Shown here one piece after another: positions 1-8,939 of a DNA stretch of 64,000 bases. Made by a program: the position numbers and the translations under genes. The notes below the pieces were generated by a model. It had not been told where the DNA came from. It did not search any database and was given only the letters and a program-made list of their open reading frames with translations. The number at the start of each line of letters is the position of its first letter. Within the stretch, counting starts at the first letter, position 1. The DNA is from Caldilineaceae bacterium (GTDB lineage: Bacteria > Chloroflexota > Anaerolineae > Caldilineales > Caldilineaceae): NCBI GenBank assembly GCA_026645575.1, contig JAPKMW010000033.1, positions 30,439 through 94,438 of the forward strand, in the 5' to 3' direction.

Positions 1-974
1 CGTTACAGAGCTTCGATCCGCAGGCGAAGCTTGCCGCACTGGTGCAAGCTTTGAGTGGTTTTCCGCGTACCGCCCTGGCTGCGCTGCCCGCATCCCCGGA
101 GAAAGAGGCCATCACCGCCGCGCTGGCGCGTTTCACGCCGCTCGACGCGGCCTTTAGTGCGCCTTATCGTCTGTTGGGTGAGTTCCTACAACAGCTTCGC
201 CAAGCCCAAACCGGTTTGGCGACACAACTGACCGGTTGGGATGAGCGCTATCATGGCGTCAATAGCCCACTGACGGCACTACGCAAGAACGGCGCCACGG
301 CGGTTGAGTTGCGCCAGTGGGTGGCGGAGGCGCTGGAGCCGCAATTGCTGCGCCCGCTGCGGTTGCTCTTTGCCGTGCTGGAACCGCTGGGCGCACCGCT
401 GGCAAGCTATGCTGGGGTATTGGAAACCCTGGCGACCCTCTTACAAAACAAATTGACGCAACTGCTGGCCGGTCCGACCGCGCTGGCTCAGCTTCGGGAC
501 AACCTGCAAGGTTTGCTCGACCGCCTGGGGAACATCGCCCTCGACTTTCTGCGGGAGAGTATTACCGAGGTCTTTGGCGATGTGCGCAGCAAGATTGAAG
601 CCATCAATCCGGCCAACCTGCGCCAGAGCGTGGAAACGGCCTTTATCCAGATGTTGAACGCCATTACGCTGGAACAAGTATTGCCCAGCACCGCAATTGC
701 CACCCTGGACGCCGAGTATGCCGAACTGATTACCAAGTTAAAGGCGCTCGACCCCAAACAACTGGTGACCGACATTGTCAAGCCGGAGTTTGAAAGCAAA
801 ATCCTGCCCTTGCTCGATGCCTTTGACCTAACCGTCCTCTTCCAGGTAATCATCGACCGGCTGCACGGCTTGGATGATGAATTAAAACAAGCCTTGACCC
901 GCGTCAACACTGCCTACCAAGGCTTGCGCGGCGCCGCCCAAAACGTTTCGGGTGGAGTGAGTGTGGGGGTATGA
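1..974 (+). CDS. Leucine-rich helical protein of the injection-system locus, 5' end outside window
   Basis: The reading frame is open to the left edge (codon phase starts at base 3), so this is the C-terminal 323 residues of a longer protein. It is almost entirely predicted amphipathic helix, rich in Leu, Ala and Gln, with repeated Leu-x-x-Leu-Leu spacing, no signal peptide and no recognisable catalytic motif. It ends in a short Gly/Val tail. The N-terminal 250 residues of the next gene have the same helical, Leu-rich composition, so the two may share a fold. The stop codon coincides with the start of a 19-bp inverted repeat. Position just before the baseplate genes suggests a structural or accessory part of the contractile system. 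A tape-measure-like role is possible but not shown. Function unknown. Confidence 0.75.
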   Translation, partial: LQSFDPQAKLAALVQALSGFPRTALAALPASPEKEAITAALARFTPLDAAFSAPYRLLGEFLQQLRQAQTGLATQLTGWDERYHGVNSPLTALRKNGATAVELRQWVAEALEPQLLRPLRLLFAVLEPLGAPLASYAGVLETLATLLQNKLTQLLAGPTALAQLRDNLQGLLDRLGNIALDFLRESITEVFGDVRSKIEAINPANLRQSVETAFIQMLNAITLEQVLPSTAIATLDAEYAELITKLKALDPKQLVTDIVKPEFESKILPLLDAFDLTVLFQVIIDRLHGLDDELKQALTRVNTAYQGLRGAAQNVSGGVSVGV

Positions 975-1049
975 TTGGGTATTAGCTATTGGTTATTGAC
1001 ATGGCCATAAAAGGATTCAATATCTAATATCCAATAGCTAATACCCAAT
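974..1049. repeat. Inverted repeat, TATTGG family (19-bp perfect arms)
   Basis: Arms at 974-992 and 1031-1049 are perfect reverse complements. They are built from TATTGG/TATTAG units. The first arm starts on the last base of the upstream stop codon. The second ends 28 bases before the next start codon, leaving just enough room for the CGGAG ribosome binding site. Confidence 0.9.
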
Positions 1050-1076
1050 ACCCAATGTATATAACGGAGCTTCGCC

Positions 1077-4055
1077 ATGTCGTTAGGATCGCTGTTCTTG
1101 CAACCGCAAAAATTGGATCGGAGTGCCGGCGTCAGCGGGGATGCGGCGCTGTTGCAGGATCTGCTGACGCTGGGCAGCCGGTTGGCGACCGATGTGCAGC
1201 AAGGCGGCGCGGTGTTGGCGATCCTCCAGACCGTGCTGGCGGCAACGGCGACGCGTCTAGAAACACAAGTGACCGGGCGGCTGACGACGGTAGAAGCCAA
1301 GTTGAATGCTTGGGTCGCGCCCTTGGTGCAGACGTTGCAAACCCTTGGCACGACAGCGCCGGCGGTGGATAGTCCACTGGCAGCAGTGGCGCTGGCCAAG
1401 CAACTGGTGCAACTGCTGGCCCAACTGACGCAGGGGTTGACGCTGGATGCGTTGCGCGACCATGTGCAAACGCTGCTGGCCATCTTGGAAGAGGATGTAG
1501 GGTTGACGCCAGATTTTCTCCAGACGCAAATCTGGCTGATTATTGACGAAGTGATCAGCCAGTTGGCGTCAATGCCACCGGCAACGTCGGCCCAAGAGCG
1601 TGCAACCCGACTGGGCATCGCCTGCCTGTTGCGGCGGCTCAAGCGCCGGGCCGTGACGGAATTTCAATTTCCCCGCATCGAGGCCGAGTTTGTGGCGCGT
1701 GAGTTGTTGGCGCTGATCCGTCAACTGGATCTGGATCAATTATTGCATGATCTCACTTGCGCGCTCAATGGGCTGGAAACGGCGCTGAATGCGGGTGATA
1801 CTTTGCTTGACCTAGCCCCCATTGGCGTTAGCGGTGGTGTTAGCCCCAACGGTGTACCGGCGCTTGCCGCCAAGGATCGAGTGTCCCCGGCACGCGCTCC
1901 CCGGTTGGCGCCCATGCCATTGGCTGACCCGGCGCCTGGTGAGAAAGATCGCTACGGTTGGTACGCCACCTGGCTTCTACAATACAAACATCGTGATCTG
2001 CCTTTGTTAGGCAAGGATGATCTCAAGGATGCCAAACGACTGGCGAATCGTCTGAAAAGTCCGGCTAACGCTCTGGATCGCTTCCTGCGCGATCGCCTGA
2101 CCGACGCCGAACGCACCGCCATTGACGGCTATGACGGCGCCGGCGATCCCAGTGATGCGCTCAGGTTCACCATGCTGAATATGGTGAACCGCCTGTTACG
2201 CGGGGAAGCAACGCCCATCTCCCCGGCTTTGGCGCAGGATGCGCGCTTTCCGCTCAGTGCTGTCACCTTGAGCAGCGAAACGCGTGAGGTGGGGCAGAAG
2301 TTTGTTGAAAATGAAGAGTTGATCCGCTACAACCGCATGGTGCTGGAAGATGCGCTGCCCCAGGAACTAGAGCAATTGCCACGTACTTTTGGGCAGAAGT
2401 TCGGGCCAGGGCTGGGGGAATTTCTGGAAAAGACGACCGGGTTGGCCGGCGAACGGGTTATCGTTGATAAAGACAAACGTCGCATTCGGTTGGGCGACAA
2501 AGTGCTATTTAGCGGTGAAAACTTGGAATGGCAACAGGCTTCCATCTTTACCGTGCCGGACACCATTGCCGGTCAACGCTTCTATCGGGTCAAGCACATT
2601 AGCCCGCCGGTGATGGATGGGTTGCAATTTGCCATTGCACTAATCAACGATTTTGTACGCATTATCTGGCGGGGAACGCAGATTCAGCCGAACCATCAGG
2701 TGGCGCCGCTGTTGAATGCGCTTTATGATTTTATTCATGGCCTGGCCGGCGCTGCTGGTCAACGCCCCATTTCCGGCCATGAGTTCTGGGGCAGCAAGGC
2801 GTTGGATGGCTGGGCCTTTGGACCGCAAACGTGGAGTACGATCCTGAGTTCATTACAGGGTAAGCATTCGGCGGCCAATGGCGGCAACATCTTTGCCTTT
2901 TGGATTACGGTGGTGATCCATGACATTTTCAAGCTGGCCGGGCCGATCAGCATTACCAACCTCTTGCGCGATGTGGTGATGACCATCCTAACCCTGATCA
3001 ACGGCGACGGCAGCGATGATCAGGCGCAAAATCACAAAGAGATTACGGCGATGGTGGGGGTTTCGACTTTCTTTTATACCTGGCTGCTGGTCAAGCTGAT
3101 TCCACGCGAAGATTATGTCAACCCTTCGCTGCCGCAACTGCGTTCCTGGCTGCTTTGGTGGCTGGGCGGGTTGGGAGCCGGTCTGCTGGCGCCAGTGACC
3201 GGGGTTCTCATCTCCGCGCCTTTTGCCCGCAAGTTCTATTGGGGTGGACTGGCTGGCGACATGGTCAGTTCAGTGTTGCAGGTCTGGATCACCTTCTGGA
3301 TCGTCCTCTTCAGCACGCGCGAGGGCGACACGGATGACGGTAAATATAATCCCAAAGGGGCGGCCTTTCTCGGTTATCCGAAAAAGAAACAGGAGGATGG
3401 CACCGAAACACCATCACCCTACCGCTTGCCCTACGCCAAAGAAACAACGCTCTTTGTGCCGCAGGGCAACCAGGGGATGTGGAGCCACAACAACATTACC
3501 AACGCATCGACGGCCCAGATTTATGCTTATGACTTCGGCCATGACGACGGCGAAGAGGTCTTGGCCAGTCGTCCCGGCACCGTCGTAGCCTTTGGTGAAA
3601 GCATCGCCGATGGCAGTACAGCGGACTGGAACTTCATCGTCATTCGTCATGATGTGGATGACAGCGGCAACCCAATCACACCCGACCCGCGCCATGATCG
3701 CGACATCGGCGGCAATGCCGTTTTCACCTATGCCGTCTATGGGCATGGGAAAAAGGACAGCATCACGACTGCCTTTTCCCGTTTGACGCCGCCGGTGGCG
3801 ACGGCCAACATCATCGGCGCCAAGGTCAAACGGGGGCAGCCCATCATGCTGGCGGGTGATACGGGGATGAGCTTTCACAATCATCTGCACATACACGTCC
3901 AAGCGGAAATGGCCGGACCCAACACCAGCACACCGCCGGCAGACCGCCGCACCACGGCCTATACCATTCCCTTTATCTTTCAGGAGGTCGATGGCGACGG
4001 CGTCTGTGTCCACGGCAACTGGTATACGTCGGACAATGAGCGGAGGACAGCTTAG
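1077..4055 (+). CDS. Multi-pass membrane protein fused to a C-terminal M23 metallopeptidase
   Basis: A 992-residue protein. Residues 1-250 are Leu/Ala-rich helices like the upstream gene. About 300-600 is a soluble domain I do not recognise. Four or five hydrophobic segments follow near 603-622, 628-642, 660-676, 690-715 and 727-747. Residues about 780-970 form an M23 (LytM-like) endopeptidase: an AYDF..HDDG segment, an RHDV strand, YGHGK, the VKRGQPIMLAGDTG loop, and HLHIHV supplying the HxH zinc/active-site motif near residue 935. M23 enzymes cut peptidoglycan cross-bridges, so the C-terminus probably acts outside the cytoplasmic membrane. In an injection-system locus this could anchor the particle to the membrane or open the wall. 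That role is inferred. Start chosen at ATG 1077 with CGGAG eight bases upstream. Confidence 0.85.
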   Translation: MSLGSLFLQPQKLDRSAGVSGDAALLQDLLTLGSRLATDVQQGGAVLAILQTVLAATATRLETQVTGRLTTVEAKLNAWVAPLVQTLQTLGTTAPAVDSPLAAVALAKQLVQLLAQLTQGLTLDALRDHVQTLLAILEEDVGLTPDFLQTQIWLIIDEVISQLASMPPATSAQERATRLGIACLLRRLKRRAVTEFQFPRIEAEFVARELLALIRQLDLDQLLHDLTCALNGLETALNAGDTLLDLAPIGVSGGVSPNGVPALAAKDRVSPARAPRLAPMPLADPAPGEKDRYGWYATWLLQYKHRDLPLLGKDDLKDAKRLANRLKSPANALDRFLRDRLTDAERTAIDGYDGAGDPSDALRFTMLNMVNRLLRGEATPISPALAQDARFPLSAVTLSSETREVGQKFVENEELIRYNRMVLEDALPQELEQLPRTFGQKFGPGLGEFLEKTTGLAGERVIVDKDKRRIRLGDKVLFSGENLEWQQASIFTVPDTIAGQRFYRVKHISPPVMDGLQFAIALINDFVRIIWRGTQIQPNHQVAPLLNALYDFIHGLAGAAGQRPISGHEFWGSKALDGWAFGPQTWSTILSSLQGKHSAANGGNIFAFWITVVIHDIFKLAGPISITNLLRDVVMTILTLINGDGSDDQAQNHKEITAMVGVSTFFYTWLLVKLIPREDYVNPSLPQLRSWLLWWLGGLGAGLLAPVTGVLISAPFARKFYWGGLAGDMVSSVLQVWITFWIVLFSTREGDTDDGKYNPKGAAFLGYPKKKQEDGTETPSPYRLPYAKETTLFVPQGNQGMWSHNNITNASTAQIYAYDFGHDDGEEVLASRPGTVVAFGESIADGSTADWNFIVIRHDVDDSGNPITPDPRHDRDIGGNAVFTYAVYGHGKKDSITTAFSRLTPPVATANIIGAKVKRGQPIMLAGDTGMSFHNHLHIHVQAEMAGPNTSTPPADRRTTAYTIPFIFQEVDGDGVCVHGNWYTSDNERRTA

Positions 4056-4120
4056 GTGCGTGGCACTGGTCAAGGAATGGCGCAAACGATAACGAATTGT
4101 CTGACCAGTGCCGCGCACCT
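4054..4120. repeat. Inverted repeat between baseplate genes (19-bp arms, one mismatch)
   Basis: Arms 4054-4072 and 4102-4120, starting inside the TAG stop codon of the M23 gene. The sequence is unrelated to the TATTGG family, but the placement is the same: directly after a stop codon and before the next ribosome binding site. Confidence 0.85.
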
Positions 4121-4152
4121 GTCGTCGAGTAATTTTGCGGAGAACAAACGCA

Positions 4153-5292
4153 ATGCCCTTAACCGATCTCTTTGCGTCCAAGGCGCCACCCACCGTGCGC
4201 CAACCAATCTTTACCGTCGCCATCGGGAATGGTGGTGCGGCCGCCGGCGGTCTGGGTGGCTTGGCTGGCGCCGTGGGGAGTGCGCTTGGCGTCAATCTAG
4301 GCGGCAGCGCTGATCCCTGGCAGCAACATCTCTTGGCAATGCACATCGAGAGCGGGCTGGCGCCCTTTGTCGATACTGCCGAAATTACGCTGGCCGTGAC
4401 ACCCCAGTCCCCAACGGTGGCGCTGGCCGATAACGGTTCCTTGTTGCTGGGGTACAGTGATGACACCACCGAAACGGTTTTCACCGGCATTGTGGCCGAG
4501 ATTCGACATGGCCTGGGCGTACAACACGTGCGGTTGACCAACGGCGGCGCCGCCTTAGCCCGGCTGCGTGTCAACCAAAGCTTTGAACAGCAGAGCGCCG
4601 GTGACATCGCAAGCGCCCTAGCTGATCTAGCCGCCGTTGCGACTGACACAGTGGATGCGGGTGCGGACTATCCCTTTTACGTGGTGAGTCAGGGACAAAG
4701 CGTTTACCGGCATCTGGCCGAACTCGCACGGCAGAACGATTTTGCCGCCTGGGTTACGCCGAAGGATCAGTTGACCTTTGCGCCACTAACCGAAGGCGAC
4801 CCGGTGGCGACCTTCACTTATGGCGACAACTTGCTTGCTTTGCAGATGAATGAGGCGACGCCCGTTTTCAATGGAGCGACTGTGATTGGCGAAGGCGCAG
4901 CCGGTAGCCAAGGGGCGAAAGCCTGGTCCTGGTTGGTCAAAGATCCGTCCTCTGTGACTGGCGAAGTTGGTGATGACCCGGCCCAACGCTTGTTCTCTGC
5001 ACCGAGTTTGCGTACCCGTGATCTGGCAAAGCGTACCGCTGCCGGGCTGATTAATCAGAGCAATTGGCTGAAAATCAGTGGTCGCCTGCTGGCAACTGGC
5101 GCCCCACCAGCCACGGTAGGCAGCACGATCGAAATTACCAATGCACCCCAATCGCTGGCAAATGGTCGTTTTCTTGTTCAACGGGTACACCATGACTTGA
5201 CCCGTCAACAAGGTTTTACGACCCTTATTTACTTTGCTAAAGTCAGCGAAGGCGATGGTGGTCTGGCAGGAGTACTATCTGGGTTATTTTAG
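4153..5292 (+). CDS. Phage late control D / VgrG-hub-like protein
   Basis: A 379-residue protein of the gpD/gp27-like hub family, which forms the central ring of contractile-tail baseplates and holds the spike. Supporting features are the early VFTGIVAEI strand after a beta-rich N-terminus, the middle segment QGQSVYRHLAELARQNDF typical of the gpD/VgrG hub, and a C-terminal beta-rich region. An upstream in-frame ATG at 4108 lies in the inverted repeat and gives an unlikely Arg-rich leader. The ATG at 4153 has GGAG about 11 bases before it and fits the family start. It is followed by a separate gpV-like gene, so hub and spike, one polypeptide in classical VgrG/Afp8, are split here as in P2-like phages. 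Confidence 0.85.
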   Translation: MPLTDLFASKAPPTVRQPIFTVAIGNGGAAAGGLGGLAGAVGSALGVNLGGSADPWQQHLLAMHIESGLAPFVDTAEITLAVTPQSPTVALADNGSLLLGYSDDTTETVFTGIVAEIRHGLGVQHVRLTNGGAALARLRVNQSFEQQSAGDIASALADLAAVATDTVDAGADYPFYVVSQGQSVYRHLAELARQNDFAAWVTPKDQLTFAPLTEGDPVATFTYGDNLLALQMNEATPVFNGATVIGEGAAGSQGAKAWSWLVKDPSSVTGEVGDDPAQRLFSAPSLRTRDLAKRTAAGLINQSNWLKISGRLLATGAPPATVGSTIEITNAPQSLANGRFLVQRVHHDLTRQQGFTTLIYFAKVSEGDGGLAGVLSGLF

Positions 5293-5305
5293 CGTAGCAA
5301 GCTCG

Positions 5306-5368
5306 TTCCGCCGGTCTCCGGCGGAATGCAGGCGGGACGCTCTGCGTCCACCGGCGGACGCAGAGCGT
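5306..5368. repeat. Tandem pair of hairpins between hub and spike genes
   Basis: Two adjacent perfect stems: 5306-5314 with 5318-5326 (9 bp, 3-base loop) and 5337-5349 with 5356-5368 (13 bp, 6-base loop). They fill most of the 112-base space between the two baseplate genes. Confidence 0.85.
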
Positions 5369-5404
5369 GGTGACGAGCAAGCGTTCACGAATCACGAGTC
5401 AGCG

Positions 5405-6031
5405 ATGTCAACACTGTCACTCTACGAAACGATTCAACGGATTGTGCAAGAGGAGTTGCGCCGAATACACACGGCGGAACTGGCTGTGGTGCAGGCGCAG
5501 CATCCGCACGCGGGGGAATCGGATCAGGAGAACTATAGCTGTACGGTGAAGCTGCGCAATGCCGGCCTGGTCTTGAAAGAAGTGCCAGTAGCGACGCCGC
5601 GCATCGGCCAGGTGAGTATTCCATCGGTCGGTGACTTGGTTTTGGTACAGTTTGTCGGCGGTGACATCAACGCACCGATCATTGTCGGTAGTCTGTACAA
5701 CGACGAAGATCGCCCGCCGATTAACGCCAACGGGCAGTCGATTTTACACCTGCCCTTGGGCGCCGGTGACAGCGACGCTGTTCACATTGAAGTCAACAGC
5801 GACGGCAAGCGCGAGGTCAAGATCAAATTGGGCAGCGGCCTGGAAATCAACCTGAGCGATGACGATCCCGCCGTCCAGATCGCCGTCGGCAGCAGCGCCA
5901 CCATCCAGATCGACAATGACGGCGCCATCAAACTGGAAAGCCAGGGCAAAATCGCCATTACCGGCAACGAAGTCAATATTGAGGCAAAGGCGCAGCTCAA
6001 ATTAAAGGGTGCGACGATTGATTTGAATTAG
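5405..6031 (+). CDS. Baseplate assembly protein V (spike), gpV/VgrG OB-fold
   Basis: A 208-residue spike protein. An N-terminal helix is followed by the OB-fold signature GDLVLVQFVGGD..AP.IVGSLYN..D.PP (about residues 75-110), diagnostic of phage gpV and of the VgrG/Afp8 spike. The C-terminal 100 residues are short alternating beta strands (DDDPAVQIAVGSSATIQI, GKIAITGNEVNIEAKAQL), the pattern of the triple-stranded beta-helix needle. The open frame extends upstream into the preceding gene, but that region is the hairpin spacer. ATG 5405 gives the family-length protein. The trimer is expected to carry the PAAR tip encoded next. Confidence 0.92.
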   Translation: MSTLSLYETIQRIVQEELRRIHTAELAVVQAQHPHAGESDQENYSCTVKLRNAGLVLKEVPVATPRIGQVSIPSVGDLVLVQFVGGDINAPIIVGSLYNDEDRPPINANGQSILHLPLGAGDSDAVHIEVNSDGKREVKIKLGSGLEINLSDDDPAVQIAVGSSATIQIDNDGAIKLESQGKIAITGNEVNIEAKAQLKLKGATIDLN

Positions 6032-6033
6032 AC

Positions 6034-6123
6034 TATTGGATATTAGGTATTGGATATTGGGTGACCGAGCTATCGAAATCATCGAATATCCAATACCGAA
6101 TATCCAATACCTAATATCCAATA
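6034..6123. repeat. Inverted repeat, TATTGG family (25-bp perfect arms)
   Basis: Arms 6034-6058 and 6099-6123, built from alternating TATTGGA and TATTAGG heptamers. It starts three bases after the spike stop codon and ends just before the ribosome binding site of the PAAR gene. Confidence 0.92.
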
Positions 6124-6139
6124 CCCAAGAGGTAACATC

Positions 6140-6535
6140 ATGGCCCAACCCGCCGCCAAACAAGGCGATCAAATTCTCGCCACCGATACCCATATTGTGA
6201 TGATTCCGTCGCCGGGTGGCCCTGTGCCGACGCCGTTGCCCCACCCCTTCACCGGCTTGATCGATGGCAGTCTGAGCAGCGACGTGCGAATTGAAGGCAA
6301 AGCGGCAGCAGTGCAGGGCAGCACCGCCACCAACACCCCTGCCCACATTCCGCAGGGAGGGCCATTTCAGCAGCCGCCCAGCAATCGGGCGACGATCCAA
6401 CTGGGCAGCGGCACCGTGCGCATCAACGGCAAACCGGCGGCGCGCAACGGCGACAAGGCGCTGACCTGTAACGACCCGGCCGATCTACCCGTGGGGACGG
6501 TGTTGGCAGTTGGTACGGTGTTTATCGGGGGCTAA
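6140..6535 (+). CDS. PAAR-like spike-tip protein
   Basis: A 131-residue protein of the PAAR/DUF4150-like type. The N-terminal AAKQGDQI and the Pro-rich segment IPSPGGPVPTPLPHPFTG are typical, followed by short Gly-rich beta strands (GKAAAVQGSTA, TVRINGKPAARNGDKAL). Members cap the spike trimer and sharpen the tip of T6SS and eCIS particles, usually with a bound metal ion. Its position between spike and gp25 genes matches eCIS baseplate clusters, where the Afp10 equivalent lies near Afp8 and Afp9. No C-terminal toxin extension is present. The ribosome binding site is AGAGG. Confidence 0.9.
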   Translation: MAQPAAKQGDQILATDTHIVMIPSPGGPVPTPLPHPFTGLIDGSLSSDVRIEGKAAAVQGSTATNTPAHIPQGGPFQQPPSNRATIQLGSGTVRINGKPAARNGDKALTCNDPADLPVGTVLAVGTVFIGG

Positions 6536-6627
6536 CCACCCCTCCCTAACCCTCCCCAGGCTGGGGAGGGAACTGTTGAGCGCACGACCGTTCCTCCCCC
6601 AAACTGGGGGAGGTTAGGAGGGGGTGG
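6536..6627. repeat. Cloverleaf-like repeat: outer stem enclosing two hairpins
   Basis: An imperfect outer stem (6536-6557 with 6607-6627, CCACCCCTCC-type) encloses two perfect hairpins: 6551-6557/6563-6569 and 6593-6600/6606-6613. Inner and outer stems share bases, so they are alternative pairings. The element starts right after the PAAR stop codon and ends 12 bases before the GGAGG of the gp25 gene. Confidence 0.8.
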
Positions 6628-6650
6628 CTTGTATTTATCGGAGGTTAACT

Positions 6651-7112
6651 ATGGCTGCGGATCGCCATCTCTTGACGGACATTCGACTGGGCTTGCGCGA
6701 TGCGCGTTTGCGACCAGTCTATACGGTGGACGTAGACCGACGGCGCGTTCCCAATCAGGAGGGCTTGCGCGAAGATCTGGGTCTGGTGCAGGGCGTCGAT
6801 AACTTGGGGCAGGCGGTTCTTCTACGCTTGTTGACCCCGCGGGGCGAACTGGCCGAATTGGCTCACCCTGACTATGGTTCACGCTTGCACGAATTGGTTG
6901 GGCGGGTTAACACCGAGACGACGCGCAACCTGGTCAAGCTCTTTATTCTCGAAAGCTTGCAACAAGAGCCGCGCATTGCCAAGGTTGAAGAAGTGACGGT
7001 CACACCGACGCCGGGGCGTCGCGACCGGGTTGACGTATCTTTACGGGTGAAACCAATCGTTGCGAGCAGTAGCGTGACGATTGGCCCCTTCATATTAGAA
7101 TTGGCGGTATAG
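6651..7112 (+). CDS. GPW/gp25 family baseplate wedge protein
   Basis: A 153-residue gp25-like protein (Afp9 equivalent), which initiates sheath assembly on the baseplate. The GxLAELAHPDYGSRLHELVG segment (about residues 65-85) corresponds to the conserved central motif. It is followed by helix TETTRNLVKLFILESLQQEPRI and strands VEEVTVTPTPGRRDRVDVSL, the usual family ending. ATG 6651 is chosen over an earlier in-frame start because GGAGG sits seven bases upstream and the earlier codons lie in the repeat. The final codons and stop (GCG GTA TAG) are part of the repeat element at 7103-7146. Confidence 0.92.
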   Translation: MAADRHLLTDIRLGLRDARLRPVYTVDVDRRRVPNQEGLREDLGLVQGVDNLGQAVLLRLLTPRGELAELAHPDYGSRLHELVGRVNTETTRNLVKLFILESLQQEPRIAKVEEVTVTPTPGRRDRVDVSLRVKPIVASSSVTIGPFILELAV

Positions 7113-7146
7113 CACAACCTGTATCCAGCGCAGGTTGGCATACCGC
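7103..7146. repeat. GGCGGTATAGCACAA-bounded palindromic element, short copy
   Basis: The element begins GGCGGTATAGCACAA, has a 7-bp CAACCTG/CAGGTTG hairpin, and ends TTGGCATACCGC. The same 15-base start and 12-base end bound a longer element at 27219-27333. The left end forms the last codons and stop of the gp25 gene. Confidence 0.8.
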
Positions 7147-7160
7147 ATGGAGTTAGGCTT

Positions 7161-8939
7161 ATGACCTTTAGACGCCGCAATTATCCGGAAGTGCTCGATA
7201 GCTTATTGACCGGCATCACCAAAGGGGTGGCGGCGGAAGAACACGCCTTCCCGCCCGTCACCAATGGGACAACTGGCGGGGCGCCCTTCCGGCATATTTT
7301 GGCACAGGCGCCCGTTGGCGACATCATTTCGGTCTATGGCAGCCGCGACGGCGCAACCTTTCTCTTCCGCAAAGGCGCCGATTATAAGCTGCTGCCCGAC
7401 GGCAAGACGCTGGCCTGGCAAAAGGGCGCCCAGTTGCCCGACGCTGGCACGTTGATCCAGGTCAACTACTATCCTAAGGCTGCGCAACCCATCTTAACTG
7501 ACATTCAGACCGGCAGCGTCGTGCGCACCTTGGCGGAGTCGGTGGGGTTGGAGATTGCTCGCTTGTATGCCCAATTAGAGGCGGTCTATCAGGCCGGCTT
7601 TGTGGACACGGCCACCGGCGGCGCACTCGATAAAGTGGTGGCGCTGTTGGGGATTGAACGGGTAGAGGGTGGCCATGCGGCGGGTGAAGTGGAATTTACC
7701 CGTGCCCCCAATACGCGCGGTGTGATCACCATTCCCGCCGGTACGCGAATCATCACCGAAGATGGCAATATTGAATATGAGACAACCGAAGCCACTGAAC
7801 TGTCAGTAGGACAAAATACGGCGCGAGTAGTGGCCCGCGATCTAGAGGTTAACGACCCCTTACCCGCCGACGCGCTGACTGTACTGCCCGTCCCGATTGC
7901 CGGCATTCTCAGCGTCACCAACCCGGCGCCGACGGCCATTGCCACCCAGGATGAGAGCGACAGTGAACTGCGCACCCGCGCCAAAAATTTCCTTCACGGC
8001 AGCGAACGGGGGACGCTAGGGGCGATCAAAGCGGCGATTGCCCGTCAACGCATTACAGCAGATGTCGAGGAACCGGCGGCTACGCCCGGCGTGGTTGAAA
8101 TTACGCCCCATGTCGAGAGCCTGCCGCCCGAACTCTATCAGCGGTTGTTGACCGCCGTCGAAGATGCACGACCGGCGGGGGTGCGCATTGTCTGGAAAGG
8201 GGTGCTGCCGCCGGCCAAGGTCAACCTGTCGCTACGCCTGACCACAACCGCTGGTCTGCTGGAACAGGATTTGCGGGCTGCCCAACGGACCGTGCGTGAG
8301 AAAATTGCTGACTACTTTGCCCGGCTACCGGCGCGTGAACCGGGCAGCATCAACCGTCTCGTCGGTCTGGTCTTGAGTGTGCCGGGGGTCGAGGATGTCC
8401 GCCTGCTGGCCGCTACCTGGAACAACCCGCCACAGGATGTGCTGGATCTGACCAACGGCCTGCTCCATATTGCGGGGGCGCCGACGCAGTTGGGTGAATT
8501 GAATATCGCCGATCCGAACCTGCCGACGCGACTCGACGTGGTTGTCACCTACCCGACTAGTGCCGCGCCGCCTGATCTGCCAAAAATTAAGGGCGAGCTG
8601 ACTAATACCCTGGGCTATCTCAACGACGCCAATGCCAGTGATGCCACACCGGCAACGACCCGTGCGCTTGCGTTCGGTAAGTTCCTATTAGCGGTAACGC
8701 TGCCAAACAAACCAGCGGCTTCATTGGCGGCCTATGATCAAGCCGTGAACACTGGCGGCGTAGTCCCACCCTTGCCAGACTCGACAACGGTTCAACCTTA
8801 CCGGCTACAGTTTATTGTTACGGCGCAGAGCGGCTTGAGCCGGATCTTGACCCAATCGACCGATCTTTACACCTTGACCGCCTTTGAGCGGCTGACCCTG
8901 GCTGATGTCACCCTAGAGCAGGAGGTCGTCAATGCCTAG
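7161..8939 (+). CDS. Baseplate J-like protein
   Basis: A 592-residue gpJ/Afp11-like wedge protein that links the hub to the tail periphery. The N-terminal half runs through a linker to the diagnostic region: beta-rich segment with IPAGTRI (about 195-205), then ESDSELRTRAKNFLHGSERG and TLGAIKAAIARQ near residues 270-295, and RPAGVRIVWKGV followed by a ferredoxin-like domain. The last 150 residues are beyond the core gpJ fold and unrecognised. The stop overlaps the start of the next gene by eight bases, indicating translational coupling with the gpI homologue. Confidence 0.92.
   Translation: MTFRRRNYPEVLDSLLTGITKGVAAEEHAFPPVTNGTTGGAPFRHILAQAPVGDIISVYGSRDGATFLFRKGADYKLLPDGKTLAWQKGAQLPDAGTLIQVNYYPKAAQPILTDIQTGSVVRTLAESVGLEIARLYAQLEAVYQAGFVDTATGGALDKVVALLGIERVEGGHAAGEVEFTRAPNTRGVITIPAGTRIITEDGNIEYETTEATELSVGQNTARVVARDLEVNDPLPADALTVLPVPIAGILSVTNPAPTAIATQDESDSELRTRAKNFLHGSERGTLGAIKAAIARQRITADVEEPAATPGVVEITPHVESLPPELYQRLLTAVEDARPAGVRIVWKGVLPPAKVNLSLRLTTTAGLLEQDLRAAQRTVREKIADYFARLPAREPGSINRLVGLVLSVPGVEDVRLLAATWNNPPQDVLDLTNGLLHIAGAPTQLGELNIADPNLPTRLDVVVTYPTSAAPPDLPKIKGELTNTLGYLNDANASDATPATTRALAFGKFLLAVTLPNKPAASLAAYDQAVNTGGVVPPLPDSTTVQPYRLQFIVTAQSGLSRILTQSTDLYTLTAFERLTLADVTLEQEVVNA

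Noticed and set aside
3414..4649. Long open frame on the minus strand opposite the M23 and gpD genes
   Set aside because: No recognisable domain, and it overlaps two well-supported plus-strand genes in a high-GC region where shadow frames are common.
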